Origin: Methylobacterium aquaticum
Lineage (GTDB): Bacteria > Pseudomonadota > Alphaproteobacteria > Rhizobiales > Beijerinckiaceae
Reading direction: 5' to 3'
DNA length: 64,000 nucleotides
Assembly (NCBI RefSeq): GCF_016804325.1
Contig: NZ_CP043627.1
Location: forward strand, 2,865,001 to 2,929,000
Shown: piece by piece, positions 15,605-23,973 of the stretch
How positions within the stretch are numbered: position 1 is the stretch's first letter
Layout: the number at the start of each line of letters is the position of its first letter
The notes under the pieces: model-generated
Databases searched by the model: none
What the model was told of the DNA's origin: nothing
Seen by the model: the letters and a program-made list of their open reading frames with translations, nothing else
Program-made: the position numbers and the translations under genes

Positions 15605-15787
15605 GGGTTTCCCCCTCCCCCCTCTGCGGGGGAGGGTGCCCGGCAGAGCCGGGCGGGAGAGGGGGCGACGCTTCCGGAGAGGTCGCGACCGTGATGACGG
15701 GCGCCACATCCTTCAACGTCGCGCTGCCCCTCTCCCGGCTCGCTGACGCTCGCCACCCTCCCCCGCAGAGGGGGGAGGGAGAAACCC
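15605..15787. repeat. Long imperfect inverted repeat (intergenic repeat unit)
   Basis: A 34-base arm at 15605-15638 (GGGTTTCCCCCTCCCCCCTC...) is almost perfectly complementary to 15754-15787, with a second inner pair (AGCCGGGCGGGAGAG / CTCTCCCGGCT). The whole unit could fold into one extended hairpin. The form resembles the CCCTCTCCC/GGGGGAGGG intergenic repeats common in high-GC alphaproteobacteria. It lies between ytfQ and ytfR and might reduce read-through, or protect the ytfQ transcript, in the operon. Confidence 0.7.
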
Positions 15788-15813
15788 GAGCTATCCTTGT
15801 CGGAACCTAGAGC

Positions 15814-17358
15814 ATGTCTTCAGGCCAAGCTGACGACCCCCCTCTCCTCGCGATCCGCGGCCTCACGAAGAGCTTCGCGGGCTTCCCAGCGCTCGCCGGC
15901 GTCGATCTCACGCTGCAGGCGGGCGAGATCCACGCGCTGCTCGGGGAGAACGGTGCCGGCAAGTCGACGCTGATCAAGACGGTGACGGGCATCGTCACGC
16001 GCGATGCCGGGACGGTGACGCTCGACGGCACGGCCATCGCGCCGCGCTCCGGCGAGGCGGCGCAGGGGGCCGGCATCGCCACCGTCTACCAGGAGGTGAA
16101 CCTGCTGCCGAACCTCTCGGTGGCGCAGAACCTCTTCCTGAACCGCGAGCCGACCCGGTTCGGCCTCCTGCGCCACGGCGAGATGCGCCGGCGCGCCGCC
16201 GCCATCCTCGCCGAGTTCGACCTCGCGATCGACACGAGCGCGCCGCTCGGCGACTACTCCGTCGCGGTCCAGCACCTCGTCGCCATCGCCCGCGCCGTCG
16301 ACCTGTCGGCCCGGGTGCTGATCCTCGACGAGCCGACGGCGAGCCTCGACGCGCACGAGGTCGAGGTCCTGTTCCGCGTGATGCGCCGGCTTGCCGCTAA
16401 GGGGCTGGGCATCGTCTTCGTCACCCATTTCCTCGACCAGGTCTATGCGGTGACCGACCGGATCACGGTGTTGCGCAACGGCCGGCTCGTCGGCTCCTGG
16501 GCGACCGCGGACCTCCCGCGGATGAGGCTGATCCAGGCGATGCTCGGTCGCGAGCTCAGCGAGGCCACCAAGGAGGCGGGTCCTGCGGACCGGCACCGAT
16601 CCGCCGCCACCGAAGCGGGCGAGGTCGCGCACTTCGAACAATTCGGGAAACCCGGCTACGTCGCGCCCTTCGACCTGACGCTGCGGCGCGGCGAGGTCGT
16701 GGGCCTGGCCGGCCTCCTCGGGTCGGGCCGCACCGAGACCGCCCGCCTGCTCTTCGGCGCCGAGATCGCGCAGACGGGCCGGGCCCGCATCGACGGCACG
16801 GAGGTCCGGCTGCGCACGCCGCGCGACGCCATCCGCCACCGCTTCGGCTACTGCCCGGAGGAGCGCAAGACCGAAGGCATCATCGCCGAGCTGTCCGTCC
16901 GCGAGAACATCGTCCTGGCGCTCCAGGCCCGGCGCGGGCCGTTCCGCCCGATCCCGCGGCGGGAGCAGGAGGCGCTGGCGCGCCGCTACATCGCCATGCT
17001 CGACATCCGCCCGCCCGATCCCGAGCGCCCGATCGGCCTGCTGTCCGGCGGCAACCAGCAGAAGGCGCTGCTCGCCCGCTGGCTCGCCACCGAGCCGCGG
17101 GTGCTGATCCTCGACGAGCCGACCCGCGGCATCGATGTCGGGGCGCATGCGGAGATCATCCGGCTGATCCGGCGCCTCTGCGACGCGGGGCTCGCCCTCG
17201 TCGTCATCTCCTCGGAGCTGGAGGAGATCGTCACCTACGCCGACCGGGTCGTGGTGATGCGCGATCGGACCCAGATCGCCACGCTCGAGGGCGAGGCCGT
17301 CGACGTCACCGCGATCCTCAAGGCGATCGCCGGCGACGAGGCCGCGGAGGCCGCCTGA
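15814..17358 (+). CDS. ytfR: Sugar ABC transporter ATPase, two nucleotide-binding domains (YtfR type)
   Basis: The 514-residue protein has two ABC ATPase domains in tandem, as in RbsA/YtfR/MglA. The first has Walker A GENGAGKST at residues 44-52 and Walker B LILDEPTASLD. The second lacks a canonical Walker A (GLLGSGRTET) but keeps LSGGNQQKALLARWL and LILDEPTRGIDVG, which is normal for this family. It powers uptake of the sugar bound by YtfQ through the two permeases encoded immediately after it; ytfT begins three bases downstream. Confidence 0.9.
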   Translation: MSSGQADDPPLLAIRGLTKSFAGFPALAGVDLTLQAGEIHALLGENGAGKSTLIKTVTGIVTRDAGTVTLDGTAIAPRSGEAAQGAGIATVYQEVNLLPNLSVAQNLFLNREPTRFGLLRHGEMRRRAAAILAEFDLAIDTSAPLGDYSVAVQHLVAIARAVDLSARVLILDEPTASLDAHEVEVLFRVMRRLAAKGLGIVFVTHFLDQVYAVTDRITVLRNGRLVGSWATADLPRMRLIQAMLGRELSEATKEAGPADRHRSAATEAGEVAHFEQFGKPGYVAPFDLTLRRGEVVGLAGLLGSGRTETARLLFGAEIAQTGRARIDGTEVRLRTPRDAIRHRFGYCPEERKTEGIIAELSVRENIVLALQARRGPFRPIPRREQEALARRYIAMLDIRPPDPERPIGLLSGGNQQKALLARWLATEPRVLILDEPTRGIDVGAHAEIIRLIRRLCDAGLALVVISSELEEIVTYADRVVVMRDRTQIATLEGEAVDVTAILKAIAGDEAAEAA

Positions 17359-17361
17359 CCG

Positions 17362-18354
17362 ATGCATGCCCTCTCTCTCCGCCTCCCCCGCCGCGGCGCC
17401 CCGCAGCTCCTCGCCTTCGCGGCGATCCTGCTCGTTGACTGGCTCGTCTCGCCGCAATTCTTCGACCTCAGGATGCAGGGCGGCCGGCTGTTCGGCAGCC
17501 TGATCGACGTGTTCAACCGGGGCGCGCCGGTGGCGCTCCTGTCGATCGGCATGGTCCTCGTCGTCGCGACCCGCGGCATCGACCTGTCGGTCGGCGCCGT
17601 CATGGCGATCGCGGGCGCGGTCGCCGCGACGCTGGCCGACGGCCACGCCCTGCCGGTGGTGCTCGCGGCCTCGCTCGGCGCCGGGATCCTGTGCGGGGCC
17701 TGGAACGGCCTCCTCGTCGCGGTGCTGGGCATCCAGCCGATCATCGCGACGCTGATCCTGATGGTGGCGGGGCGCGGCATCGCGCAGCTCCTCACCGAGG
17801 GGCGCATCGTCACCTTCAGCGCCCCGGGGCTCGCCGCCTTCAGCAACGGCGCGGTGTTCGGCCTGCCCGCCCCGATCGTCCTCACCTTCGGCGTCCTCGC
17901 CGTCACCGTGCTGGCCGTGCGCGGCACGGCGCTGGGCCTCCTCATCGAGGCCACGGGCGCCAACGCGCGGGCGAGTGCGCTCGCCGGCGTCAGCACCCGC
18001 ACGACCACGCTCTCGGTCTATGTCTGGAGCGGGTTCTGCGCCGGCCTCGCCGGCCTCGTCACCACCGCCGACATCCTCGGGGCGGACGCCAACAATGCCG
18101 GCCTGTGGCTCGAGCTCGACGCGATCCTGGCGGTGGTGATCGCCGGGACCTCGCTCCTGGGCGGCCGGTTCAGCGTGCCGCTCGCGGTGCTCGGCGCCTT
18201 CATCATCCAGGCGATGAATACCGGCATCCTGCTCTCGGGCCTGCCCTCGGAATTGAACCTTCTCGTCAAGGCGGTGGTGGTGCTCGCGGTGCTTCTCGTC
18301 CAGTCGCCCCGGCTCGCCGGCCTGTCCCTGCTGGTCCGGCGGAGGCCGTCGTGA
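17362..18354 (+). CDS. ytfT: Sugar ABC transporter permease (YtfT type)
   Basis: A 330-residue BPD_transp_2 family permease with about nine hydrophobic segments. The family hallmark RGIDLSVGAVMAIAGAVAA lies near residue 75, and LDAILAVVIAGTSLLGG near residue 255. It forms half of the membrane channel with YjfF. The stop (18352-18354) overlaps the GTG start of yjfF, so the two subunits are translationally coupled. Confidence 0.88.
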   Translation: MHALSLRLPRRGAPQLLAFAAILLVDWLVSPQFFDLRMQGGRLFGSLIDVFNRGAPVALLSIGMVLVVATRGIDLSVGAVMAIAGAVAATLADGHALPVVLAASLGAGILCGAWNGLLVAVLGIQPIIATLILMVAGRGIAQLLTEGRIVTFSAPGLAAFSNGAVFGLPAPIVLTFGVLAVTVLAVRGTALGLLIEATGANARASALAGVSTRTTTLSVYVWSGFCAGLAGLVTTADILGADANNAGLWLELDAILAVVIAGTSLLGGRFSVPLAVLGAFIIQAMNTGILLSGLPSELNLLVKAVVVLAVLLVQSPRLAGLSLLVRRRPS

Positions 18355-19373
18355 ACCGATATCTCCCCGTCCTGGTCACGGCGCTGGTCTTCGCGGCGGG
18401 CTACGCACTCTGCGCCGCGGAGTTCCCGGCCTTCCTGTCGACCCGGGTCGTCGGCAACCTCCTCACCGACAGCGCCTTCCTCGGCATCGTCGCGGTCGGC
18501 ATGACCGTCGTGATCGTGTCGGGCGGCATCGATCTGTCGATCGGCTCGGTGATCGCCTTCACGGGCGTCTTCCTGGCCATCGCCATCGAGCGCTGGGGCC
18601 TGCCGCCGCTCGCCGCCTTTGCCCTCGCGCTCGGGATCGCGGCCGCGTTCGGGGCGGCGATGGGCGGGATCATCGCCTTCCTCGACCTGCCGCCCTTCAT
18701 CGTGACGCTCGCCGGCATGTTCCTGGCGCGCGGCGCGAGCTTTCTCCTCTCCACCGAATCGATCCCGATCACCGCGCCGTTCTACACCGCCGTGAGCGAG
18801 GCGAGCCTGCGCCTGCCCGGCGGCGGCCGGCTCACCGTGATCGCGGCGATCATGCTGGCGGTCTTCCTCGTCGGCGGCCTCGCCCTGCACCTGACGCGCT
18901 TCGGCACGGCCGCCTACGCGCTCGGCGGCAACCGCGTCTCTGCCCGGCTGATGGGCCTGCGCACCGGCGCGAGCACGGTGGCGATCTACACCCTGTCGAG
19001 CGCGCTGACGGGGCTCGCGGGCATCGTGTTCTCGCTCTACACCTCGTCGGGCAATTCGCTCTCGGCGGTCGGGGTCGAGCTCGACACCATCGCCGCGGTA
19101 GTGATCGGCGGGACGCTGCTCACCGGCGGCCAGGGCCTGATGGTCGGCACCTTCCTCGGCGTGATGATCCAGGCCTTGATCGGCACCTACATCACCTTCG
19201 ACGGCACGCTGTCGAGCTGGTGGGCGAAGATCGCCACGGGTGCGCTGCTGTTCGTCTTCATCGCGCTCCAGCAGGGCCTGTCCGTCCTGGCGGGCCGCGC
19301 CCGCCGCCCCGGCCGGGCCTCGCCCCCTCAGGCGGCGGCCACCGGCCCCCTGCCCGCCCGCGTCTTGCCATGA
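18351..19373 (+). CDS. yjfF: Sugar ABC transporter permease (YjfF type)
   Basis: The gene starts at the GTG at 18351-18353 overlapping the ytfT stop. The much longer open frame upstream is antisense-like and rejected. The 340-residue product is a second BPD_transp_2 permease (SGGIDLSIGSVIAFTGV, LDLPPFIVTLAGMFLARG, LDTIAAVVIGGTLLTGG). It pairs with YtfT in the YtfQRT-YjfF importer. The C-terminal 30 residues are a hydrophilic Arg/Pro/Ala tail. No clear terminator follows, only a short GCGGGATTCCCGC palindrome just after the stop. Confidence 0.88.
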   Translation: MNRYLPVLVTALVFAAGYALCAAEFPAFLSTRVVGNLLTDSAFLGIVAVGMTVVIVSGGIDLSIGSVIAFTGVFLAIAIERWGLPPLAAFALALGIAAAFGAAMGGIIAFLDLPPFIVTLAGMFLARGASFLLSTESIPITAPFYTAVSEASLRLPGGGRLTVIAAIMLAVFLVGGLALHLTRFGTAAYALGGNRVSARLMGLRTGASTVAIYTLSSALTGLAGIVFSLYTSSGNSLSAVGVELDTIAAVVIGGTLLTGGQGLMVGTFLGVMIQALIGTYITFDGTLSSWWAKIATGALLFVFIALQQGLSVLAGRARRPGRASPPQAAATGPLPARVLP

Positions 19374-20267
19374 GCGCGGGATTCCCGCTGCCAGGAGGAG
19401 GCCGGTCTGTGGATGGGGCGCGGTGGTGGTGCTTTTCCAAGCGCTCGGAGCAGGGACTGGCGGAAGGGGTGGGATTCAAGCGTTCGCCCTGCACATTATA
19501 AATATATGATATAAATAGGAAATAAGACTTGGCTCCGGATCGCTGTTGGACGTTTTGTTGGACACTGTCGGGTCTGTCCCCGTTGTGGTTTTCTGCAGTC
19601 CGGACGGGTCGCAAGAAAGCAAGGGCCGGTGTGGCCCAAGGGTGGCGACCTGATCCTCAGATCCCGTCCTGACGCGAGCCACGCGCCACCTCGGCCCTCA
19701 TCTCGTCCCAGAGCGGGTGCTGCAGCTGTACGGCCTCCTCAGCCGGCGCATCGAGCCAAGTGCGCCGCTCCTCAACGGTGGTGAGCAGCACCGGCATAGC
19801 CTTCGGATGCTCCGGCCTGACCGCGTCGTTCGCTTCCGTGGTCAGGAACGAGAACAGCGTGTGCTCCTCCTCAACAGGCTCGTCAGTTCAAGGCGTCGCA
19901 TCCCAATCACATCGGCGCTCACCCCACTCGTGACGCCCCTCTGCAGATACAGCTTGGTTGTCGCAGGTGTCAGCGCTTCCTCATAATATCTCTATAGTAA
20001 TAAACATCAACAGTAAATCTGGAATCATTGCTATTATCAGGATCCAATTTTTTGCAAATTACGAGGCATCGTTTAGTTTTTTATTTACTTATTGATACTC
20101 TGAGTAAGTTCGGAACTATGTGTGTATATCTCACTGGAATAAGTTTCCGCCTCAGACATCCGCCTTGCAGCTTGCGAAGGCGGAATGGTTACGCTAGCCT
20201 CAACAGATGGGCTCGTTCTGATGTACTACCACGGTCTTCCACCTCCGAACCTGAGGGGATTGTCGAT
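19374..20267. other. Accessory DNA without an intact gene
   Basis: This stretch holds the SRAP gene fragment (19657-19862) and otherwise shows no convincing coding sequence on either strand. GC content falls sharply after about 19980, which is the upstream region of the unknown gene pair. The change of composition marks the left side of an acquired segment. Confidence 0.5.
19657..19862 (-). pseudogene. SOS response-associated peptidase (SRAP/YedK) C-terminal fragment
   Basis: The minus strand reads the last 67 residues of an SRAP-domain protein: TLFSFLTTEANDAVRPEHPK, then AMPVLLTTVEERRTWLDAP and AEEAVQLQHPLWDE before a TGA at 19657-19659. The HPKAMPV(L/I)LT block is diagnostic; its His is part of the active site that handles abasic-site DNA-protein crosslinks. 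The catalytic N-terminal Cys and most of the domain are missing, and upstream codons no longer match. It is a dead remnant, probably left by a rearrangement. Confidence 0.75.
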
Positions 20268-20852
20268 ATGGCCCAGACTCCGCAGAAGCGAACACGGACC
20301 AAGCGATCCGAGGAGGTCGTGCCGCCACAGGATGCGGGAGAACCACCGCCTCCTCCCGATGAATCGCGCCCGGTCAGTTCGGGATCTCTCACCACCGCGC
20401 TCCTCGCACACGCAGAGGCGTTGAACCGCCTGACAGAGGTCGTTTCAGCCAGGAATGCGCAAGGTTCATCAGCGGACGGCAACGCGCTTTTTGCTCATGC
20501 ATTCGCAGAGCTGCAAAGTTTTGGGGTGGCTGGTGTCGGAGCGACTGCAATGCCGCTCCAGGCGCCGAATGCATTGCCACCACTCAACGTCATTCAGGAA
20601 TTTAGAAGCCTGATTCCGCATGCCGGCGCCCTGCCCGGTACGCCGCTCACGACATATATCGGAGGGGGCGGACCGGGAGCTGTCATCAATTTTTTCGCTC
20701 CGAAAATCAGGTCTTGGCAGCCATTTGTAATTCGTGGTTTATATTTGGATCTTGCCGACCTTTCGAGTGCATATCTCATCGGCCATCTAACCTTCGCGAT
20801 AGCGAAAAAGGCCAGCGCGGCCGGCGAACCTTTGGTGGCAGGCTCATGGTGA
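20268..20852 (+). CDS. Unknown protein, first of an overlapping pair
   Basis: The 194-residue product begins at the ATG at 20268 after GAGGGG. It has a basic, proline-rich N-terminus (KRTRTKRSEEVVPPQDAGEP), a helical Ala/Leu segment at about 45-95, and a C-terminal part with strands and a Gly-rich turn (TYIGGGGPGAVINFFAPK). There is no signal peptide or known domain. Its TGA overlaps the ATG of the outer-membrane-like gene, so the two are likely made together. GC content is well below that of the chromosome, pointing to horizontal origin. Confidence 0.6.
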   Translation: MAQTPQKRTRTKRSEEVVPPQDAGEPPPPPDESRPVSSGSLTTALLAHAEALNRLTEVVSARNAQGSSADGNALFAHAFAELQSFGVAGVGATAMPLQAPNALPPLNVIQEFRSLIPHAGALPGTPLTTYIGGGGPGAVINFFAPKIRSWQPFVIRGLYLDLADLSSAYLIGHLTFAIAKKASAAGEPLVAGSW

Positions 20853-21946
20853 TGCGTCTTGCTCTACTGCTCGTCGCGACTGCGTTTACCTGTGAGGCGC
20901 ACGCGAGTTCCCTGGCCGATAAATCCGATCGGTACCTTCTTGAAATGAAGGCCAAGATTGATCAGATTATCACGTCGAGAAAAGCCGCTAGACATCGCCA
21001 CGTTAACTCTGCTGCTGCAAATGAAAGCGTCACTGCTCCGGCGCCCATCGGTAGCTCGCCGATCATGCCTAGCGTCGAGCGCAGGCCGCCTCAGAATTTA
21101 TTCATCAGAAGTGACCCACTGGACGGTTTGGCGCTTCCATTCGATTATCCTTACCTTATGGACGGTAAGGGTGCTTCGATTTCATTTTCGGGCAATCAGA
21201 TTACCAATACCCAGACGTTGAATGCGAATGCCTTTCTCGCGCTCAGAGGCAATCCTATCAAAAATGGTGACCTGCTGCTGGGATACGGTGCCTTCACTTA
21301 CGTGAATGGCACGCTTAACAATCCCCCGCGCCTAGCTACCGAGCGCAATGCGCTCCAAGCCGGCGTCGATCTCCAAGCAGCCTATTCCGGGGGAGACTAT
21401 TCAAGCTTGCTGGTTGGCGGCTTGCGCCCTTATTTTCAGACAGATTTTCGAGGTTACGCTCAGATCGGTGGGTTCAGTCTGACTTTCGAGCCCTACCGCA
21501 TGAATGAACTCAACCTCGGAGGTCGAGCGGCTGCCCTAGTGACTGGACCACAATACGTGTCATGGTATTGGCGCATATTGCCGGAATTAAATTATTTCCA
21601 TGTTGGCGACCAGGGTCAAACGTCATTCCGGCCGAACCGGGACTATGCTTTTCTGGGAGGTACGGTGCAACTCAGGACGCTTCTCTTTGATGGAATTGGC
21701 CCTGGTTGGCTGAGCAGTCGATTCTACTTCAATGGTTCGGTGACACAGTTTTGGAATATCGCTGCACGTGGAAAAGAATTCCACGATTCGCAAATCGAGT
21801 TCGGCTACCTCATCTCAAAAGGTCAACCCATTGATCCCAACATCCCTTTGGTTGCAAGCATCTCCGCCGTGTACAACAATGGTACAAACCGCCTCACCTT
21901 TGTCAAAAGAGACGAGTATAAAGTCCAACTCAATCTGCAGTATTGA
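20846..21946 (+). CDS. Predicted outer-membrane beta-barrel protein
   Basis: The 366-residue protein has a signal peptide (MRLALLLVATAFTCEAHA) and a short coiled region. From about residue 100 it shows alternating-hydrophobicity segments with many Tyr, Gly and Asn residues (LLGYGAFTYVNGTL, YSSLLVGGLRPYFQTDF, WLSSRFYFNGSVTQFW), ending in an aromatic residue (LNLQY). These are features of outer-membrane barrels. Either ATG (20846 or 20852) is possible; the latter shares its A with the previous stop. I recognise no family. The coupled upstream gene may supply a partner or regulator. Confidence 0.6.
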   Translation: MVMRLALLLVATAFTCEAHASSLADKSDRYLLEMKAKIDQIITSRKAARHRHVNSAAANESVTAPAPIGSSPIMPSVERRPPQNLFIRSDPLDGLALPFDYPYLMDGKGASISFSGNQITNTQTLNANAFLALRGNPIKNGDLLLGYGAFTYVNGTLNNPPRLATERNALQAGVDLQAAYSGGDYSSLLVGGLRPYFQTDFRGYAQIGGFSLTFEPYRMNELNLGGRAAALVTGPQYVSWYWRILPELNYFHVGDQGQTSFRPNRDYAFLGGTVQLRTLLFDGIGPGWLSSRFYFNGSVTQFWNIAARGKEFHDSQIEFGYLISKGQPIDPNIPLVASISAVYNNGTNRLTFVKRDEYKVQLNLQY

Positions 21947-22240
21947 TTTGATCCATCGATTGTAATACCAAGGAGCCCGTAACGCAGCCGCGTGGTCGAC
22001 CGGTCCGAGCGTCGGATATCGGTACGGTCGATCAGTCCTTCCTACGATTTGTGGACCGTGACTGCGGCGCTTTTGCCGCGGCATCTGTGTCGAGACGCTC
22101 CGTACCCACGTCCTGGCCACGGTCTAGGTGAGAGCGGGGCTCGCACCCCTATCCTCGTATCCGTGCGACAGGGGCGCATCCGGTCGCAAGGCTTAGCGAG
22201 CAGAACATCGAAGCTGCGGCCGGGCAGAGGCAGTTTCAGA
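21947..22240. other. Intergenic region without a recognised feature
   Basis: About 290 bases lie between the convergent outer-membrane gene and the left end of the phage remnant. A GTAATACCAA string near 21962 resembles the end of the repeat seen at 58.5 kb. No gene or clear terminator is visible. Confidence 0.4.
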
Positions 22241-22570
22241 CTAGCGCCGGGCCGGAGGGCGGATCTCCTGCCGGATCTCACGCAACAAGTCGGTCGCAAT
22301 GCGCACCTGCTCCTCCAGGCGCACCAGCCGGTCGCGGTCACGTTCCAGGCTTTCGAGGCGGCCGATGACGAGGCCGTAGCGCTCGTCGTCCCGCTTGGCC
22401 TGCCGCTGATCGGAGGCGGCCAGATCCTCGAGCCGGGCGTCGATCCGGGCGGCGTAGGAGCCGATCCAGAGGAGTTGCCCGGCAAGACCCACCACCAGGG
22501 TCGCCATGGCCCAGAACGAGGTCCGCCGCGGCAGGATGATGACGCCCTCGGCGTCTTCGGGAAGAGGCAC
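22241..22570 (-). CDS. Small phage membrane protein with coiled coil (spanin-like)
   Basis: The start is a GTG at 22568-22570 with GGAG seven bases upstream. The 109-residue product has one hydrophobic segment at about residues 18-38 (SFWAMATLVVGLAGQLLWIG). A long charged coiled coil then runs to the end (GRLESLERDRDRLVRLEEQV). An N-in membrane anchor plus a periplasmic coiled coil next to a holin and a muramidase is the form of i-spanin or Rz-like lysis proteins. The function is inferred from topology and position. Confidence 0.6.
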   Translation of the reverse strand: MPLPEDAEGVIILPRRTSFWAMATLVVGLAGQLLWIGSYAARIDARLEDLAASDQRQAKRDDERYGLVIGRLESLERDRDRLVRLEEQVRIATDLLREIRQEIRPPARR

Positions 22571-22574
22571 CGCC

Positions 22575-22844
22575 CTACTCCGCCGGCTGGACCTTGGCGC
22601 TCGGGATCGCGTTCGCGGTCACCGGGTCCGCCAGGATCGTCTTCACGGTCGGCAGCGCGGCCGCGGAGGCGACGAGGCCGGCGTTGCGCCGCACGTACAG
22701 GCCCCACACGGTGACGAGGAGCGTGACCAGGGCGCCGGTCAACGCGGTGGCCGTATCGGCATCGATCCAGCCGCGCCCGACGGCGATCCCGCCACCGAAC
22801 TGCAGCAGGGTGCGCAGCAACGCGGTGAGCTGTTCCTGGTTCAT
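22575..22844 (-). CDS. Phage holin, Pam3-gp28-like
   Basis: The 89-residue protein has LLRTLLQFGGGIAVGRGWID followed by a second hydrophobic segment ATALTGALVTLLVTVWGLYV and a basic RRN turn. This layout recalls small holins of the Pam3 gp28 type. The C-terminal part contains Ala/Val-rich sequence with PTVKTILADP. It lies between the GH108 muramidase and the spanin-like gene, forming a lysis cassette for this phage remnant that is distinct from that of the Mu-like prophage. Confidence 0.75.
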   Translation of the reverse strand: MNQEQLTALLRTLLQFGGGIAVGRGWIDADTATALTGALVTLLVTVWGLYVRRNAGLVASAAALPTVKTILADPVTANAIPSAKVQPAE

Positions 22845-22884
22845 GGCGATCTCCTTTTGAAGGCGGAGGGACAGGAATGTGCGG

Positions 22885-23460
22885 TCAGGCTGCGACGGGC
22901 TTGCCGCAGGCGGGACAGGTGGATGGCGCTGCGGGCCGGTCCGGGGCGGCGTGGAACGCGAGGGCGGCAGCGCGCACCTCCTCGACCCGCCGGCCCCAGC
23001 CGCGGCCGAAGCGCGGCCAGGTCGAGAGCGCCCGCAGGAACGACAGCCGCCCGTCGCTCACGGCGTCGACCAGCGCCGCCACGTCCCGGCCCCGGAGCGC
23101 CGCCAGCGTGACCGGCCCGAGCCGGCCGTCGTCGGCGATCCCGAGCACCCGTTGCAGCCCGATCACCGCCCGGCGCGGTCCGCTATTCACCGCGAAGTCG
23201 AACAGCGCGACATCGAGTCCGGCCGGCAGCGCGTCGCCCTGGATCGCGTCCCAGAACCGGCGCCGGTAGAGCGGGGCGACGGTCTCCGGTGTCAGCGCCC
23301 GCACCTCGGCGCGTGTCGCCGGCCGGCCGAGCCACAGGCTGAGCGTGCCGATCGTGACGCCGAGATTCGTCGCCCCTCCCGGGTCGGCCGGGTCGTCCGA
23401 CCATCCGCCCTCATGTGTCAGGACGAGCGAAAGCGCCCGCTCGAAACTCGTCGCGGCCAT
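22885..23460 (-). CDS. Phage muramidase (glycoside hydrolase family 108)
   Basis: The 191-residue protein begins with the GH108 signature: LVLTHEGGWSDDPADPGGAT with catalytic Glu17 in the EGG motif, then NLGVTIGTL. A putative peptidoglycan-binding region follows (VLGIADDGRLGPVTLAAL). It would degrade the cell wall during phage or GTA-like particle release. A Cys-x-x-Cys pair near the C-terminus (CPACGKPV) is an unusual addition, possibly a small zinc knuckle. It follows the tail-fibre genes and precedes the holin. Confidence 0.88.
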   Translation of the reverse strand: MAATSFERALSLVLTHEGGWSDDPADPGGATNLGVTIGTLSLWLGRPATRAEVRALTPETVAPLYRRRFWDAIQGDALPAGLDVALFDFAVNSGPRRAVIGLQRVLGIADDGRLGPVTLAALRGRDVAALVDAVSDGRLSFLRALSTWPRFGRGWGRRVEEVRAAALAFHAAPDRPAAPSTCPACGKPVAA

Positions 23461-23529
23461 GACCGTCTCTCCAGGTTGTGCAGGACTTGCGTGGTGCGCC
23501 GGCCGTGCGGCCCGGGCGTCAGACCAGGA

Positions 23530-23973
23530 TCACAGGGCGGCGGCCTGGCGCCACAGCGCGTCCAGGGCCGCCGCGTCGTAGCCGAGCACGGCGCCGAGCT
23601 GCGCCACCATCGGGTGTCCGCGCTCGAACGCCGTCGCACCCGACAGCAGCATCCGGGCGGCGAAGCGCTCGGCCTCCGGCAGCGCTTCCACCGCCGCGGC
23701 GATCGGCGCCGGCAGCTGGCCGGTCATCACCGCCGCCAGCGCCGCGTCGGGCGTGATCGCGCCGGCGAGCGCGAGCGCCTGGAAGAACTGCCGATCCGAG
23801 ATGGCAGCCGGCGCCAGAGCGGCGGGAGCGGTCGTCACCGCGGGCACGTTCCCGCTCGCCCGCCATGCCTCGAAGGCTTGCCGGTCGAGGTTGGCCGGAT
23901 CGTCGGGGATCTCGGCGCCGTCGTCGCGACGCACGATATCGCCGGTCGGGGTGCGGATCAGATGATAGGTCAT
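23530..23973 (-). CDS. Phage tail-fibre-associated hypothetical protein
   Basis: The 147-residue product starts at the ATG at 23971-23973 overlapping the fibre gene stop. The N-terminus (YHLIRTPTGDIVRRDDGAEI, then DPANLDRQAFEAWRASG) recalls small proteins encoded directly after tail fibres that act in fibre assembly. The rest is Ala-rich helix (AAISDRQFFQALALAGAITP). No direct evidence of function is available beyond position. Confidence 0.6.
   Translation of the reverse strand: MTYHLIRTPTGDIVRRDDGAEIPDDPANLDRQAFEAWRASGNVPAVTTAPAALAPAAISDRQFFQALALAGAITPDAALAAVMTGQLPAPIAAAVEALPEAERFAARMLLSGATAFERGHPMVAQLGAVLGYDAAALDALWRQAAAL

Noticed and set aside
13088..15709. An 873-codon open frame on the minus strand
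   Set aside because: It is antisense to the metC-like and ytfQ genes, is Arg/Gly/Asp-rich and has no domain. Long antisense frames are a by-product of high GC.
15820..17646. A 608-codon open frame opposite ytfR
   Set aside because: It mirrors the codon pattern of ytfR, with charged low-complexity sequence. Not a gene.
17691..18350. N-terminal extension of the yjfF reading frame
   Set aside because: It overlaps ytfT in another frame and is arginine-rich; the GTG at 18351 overlapping the ytfT stop is the real start.
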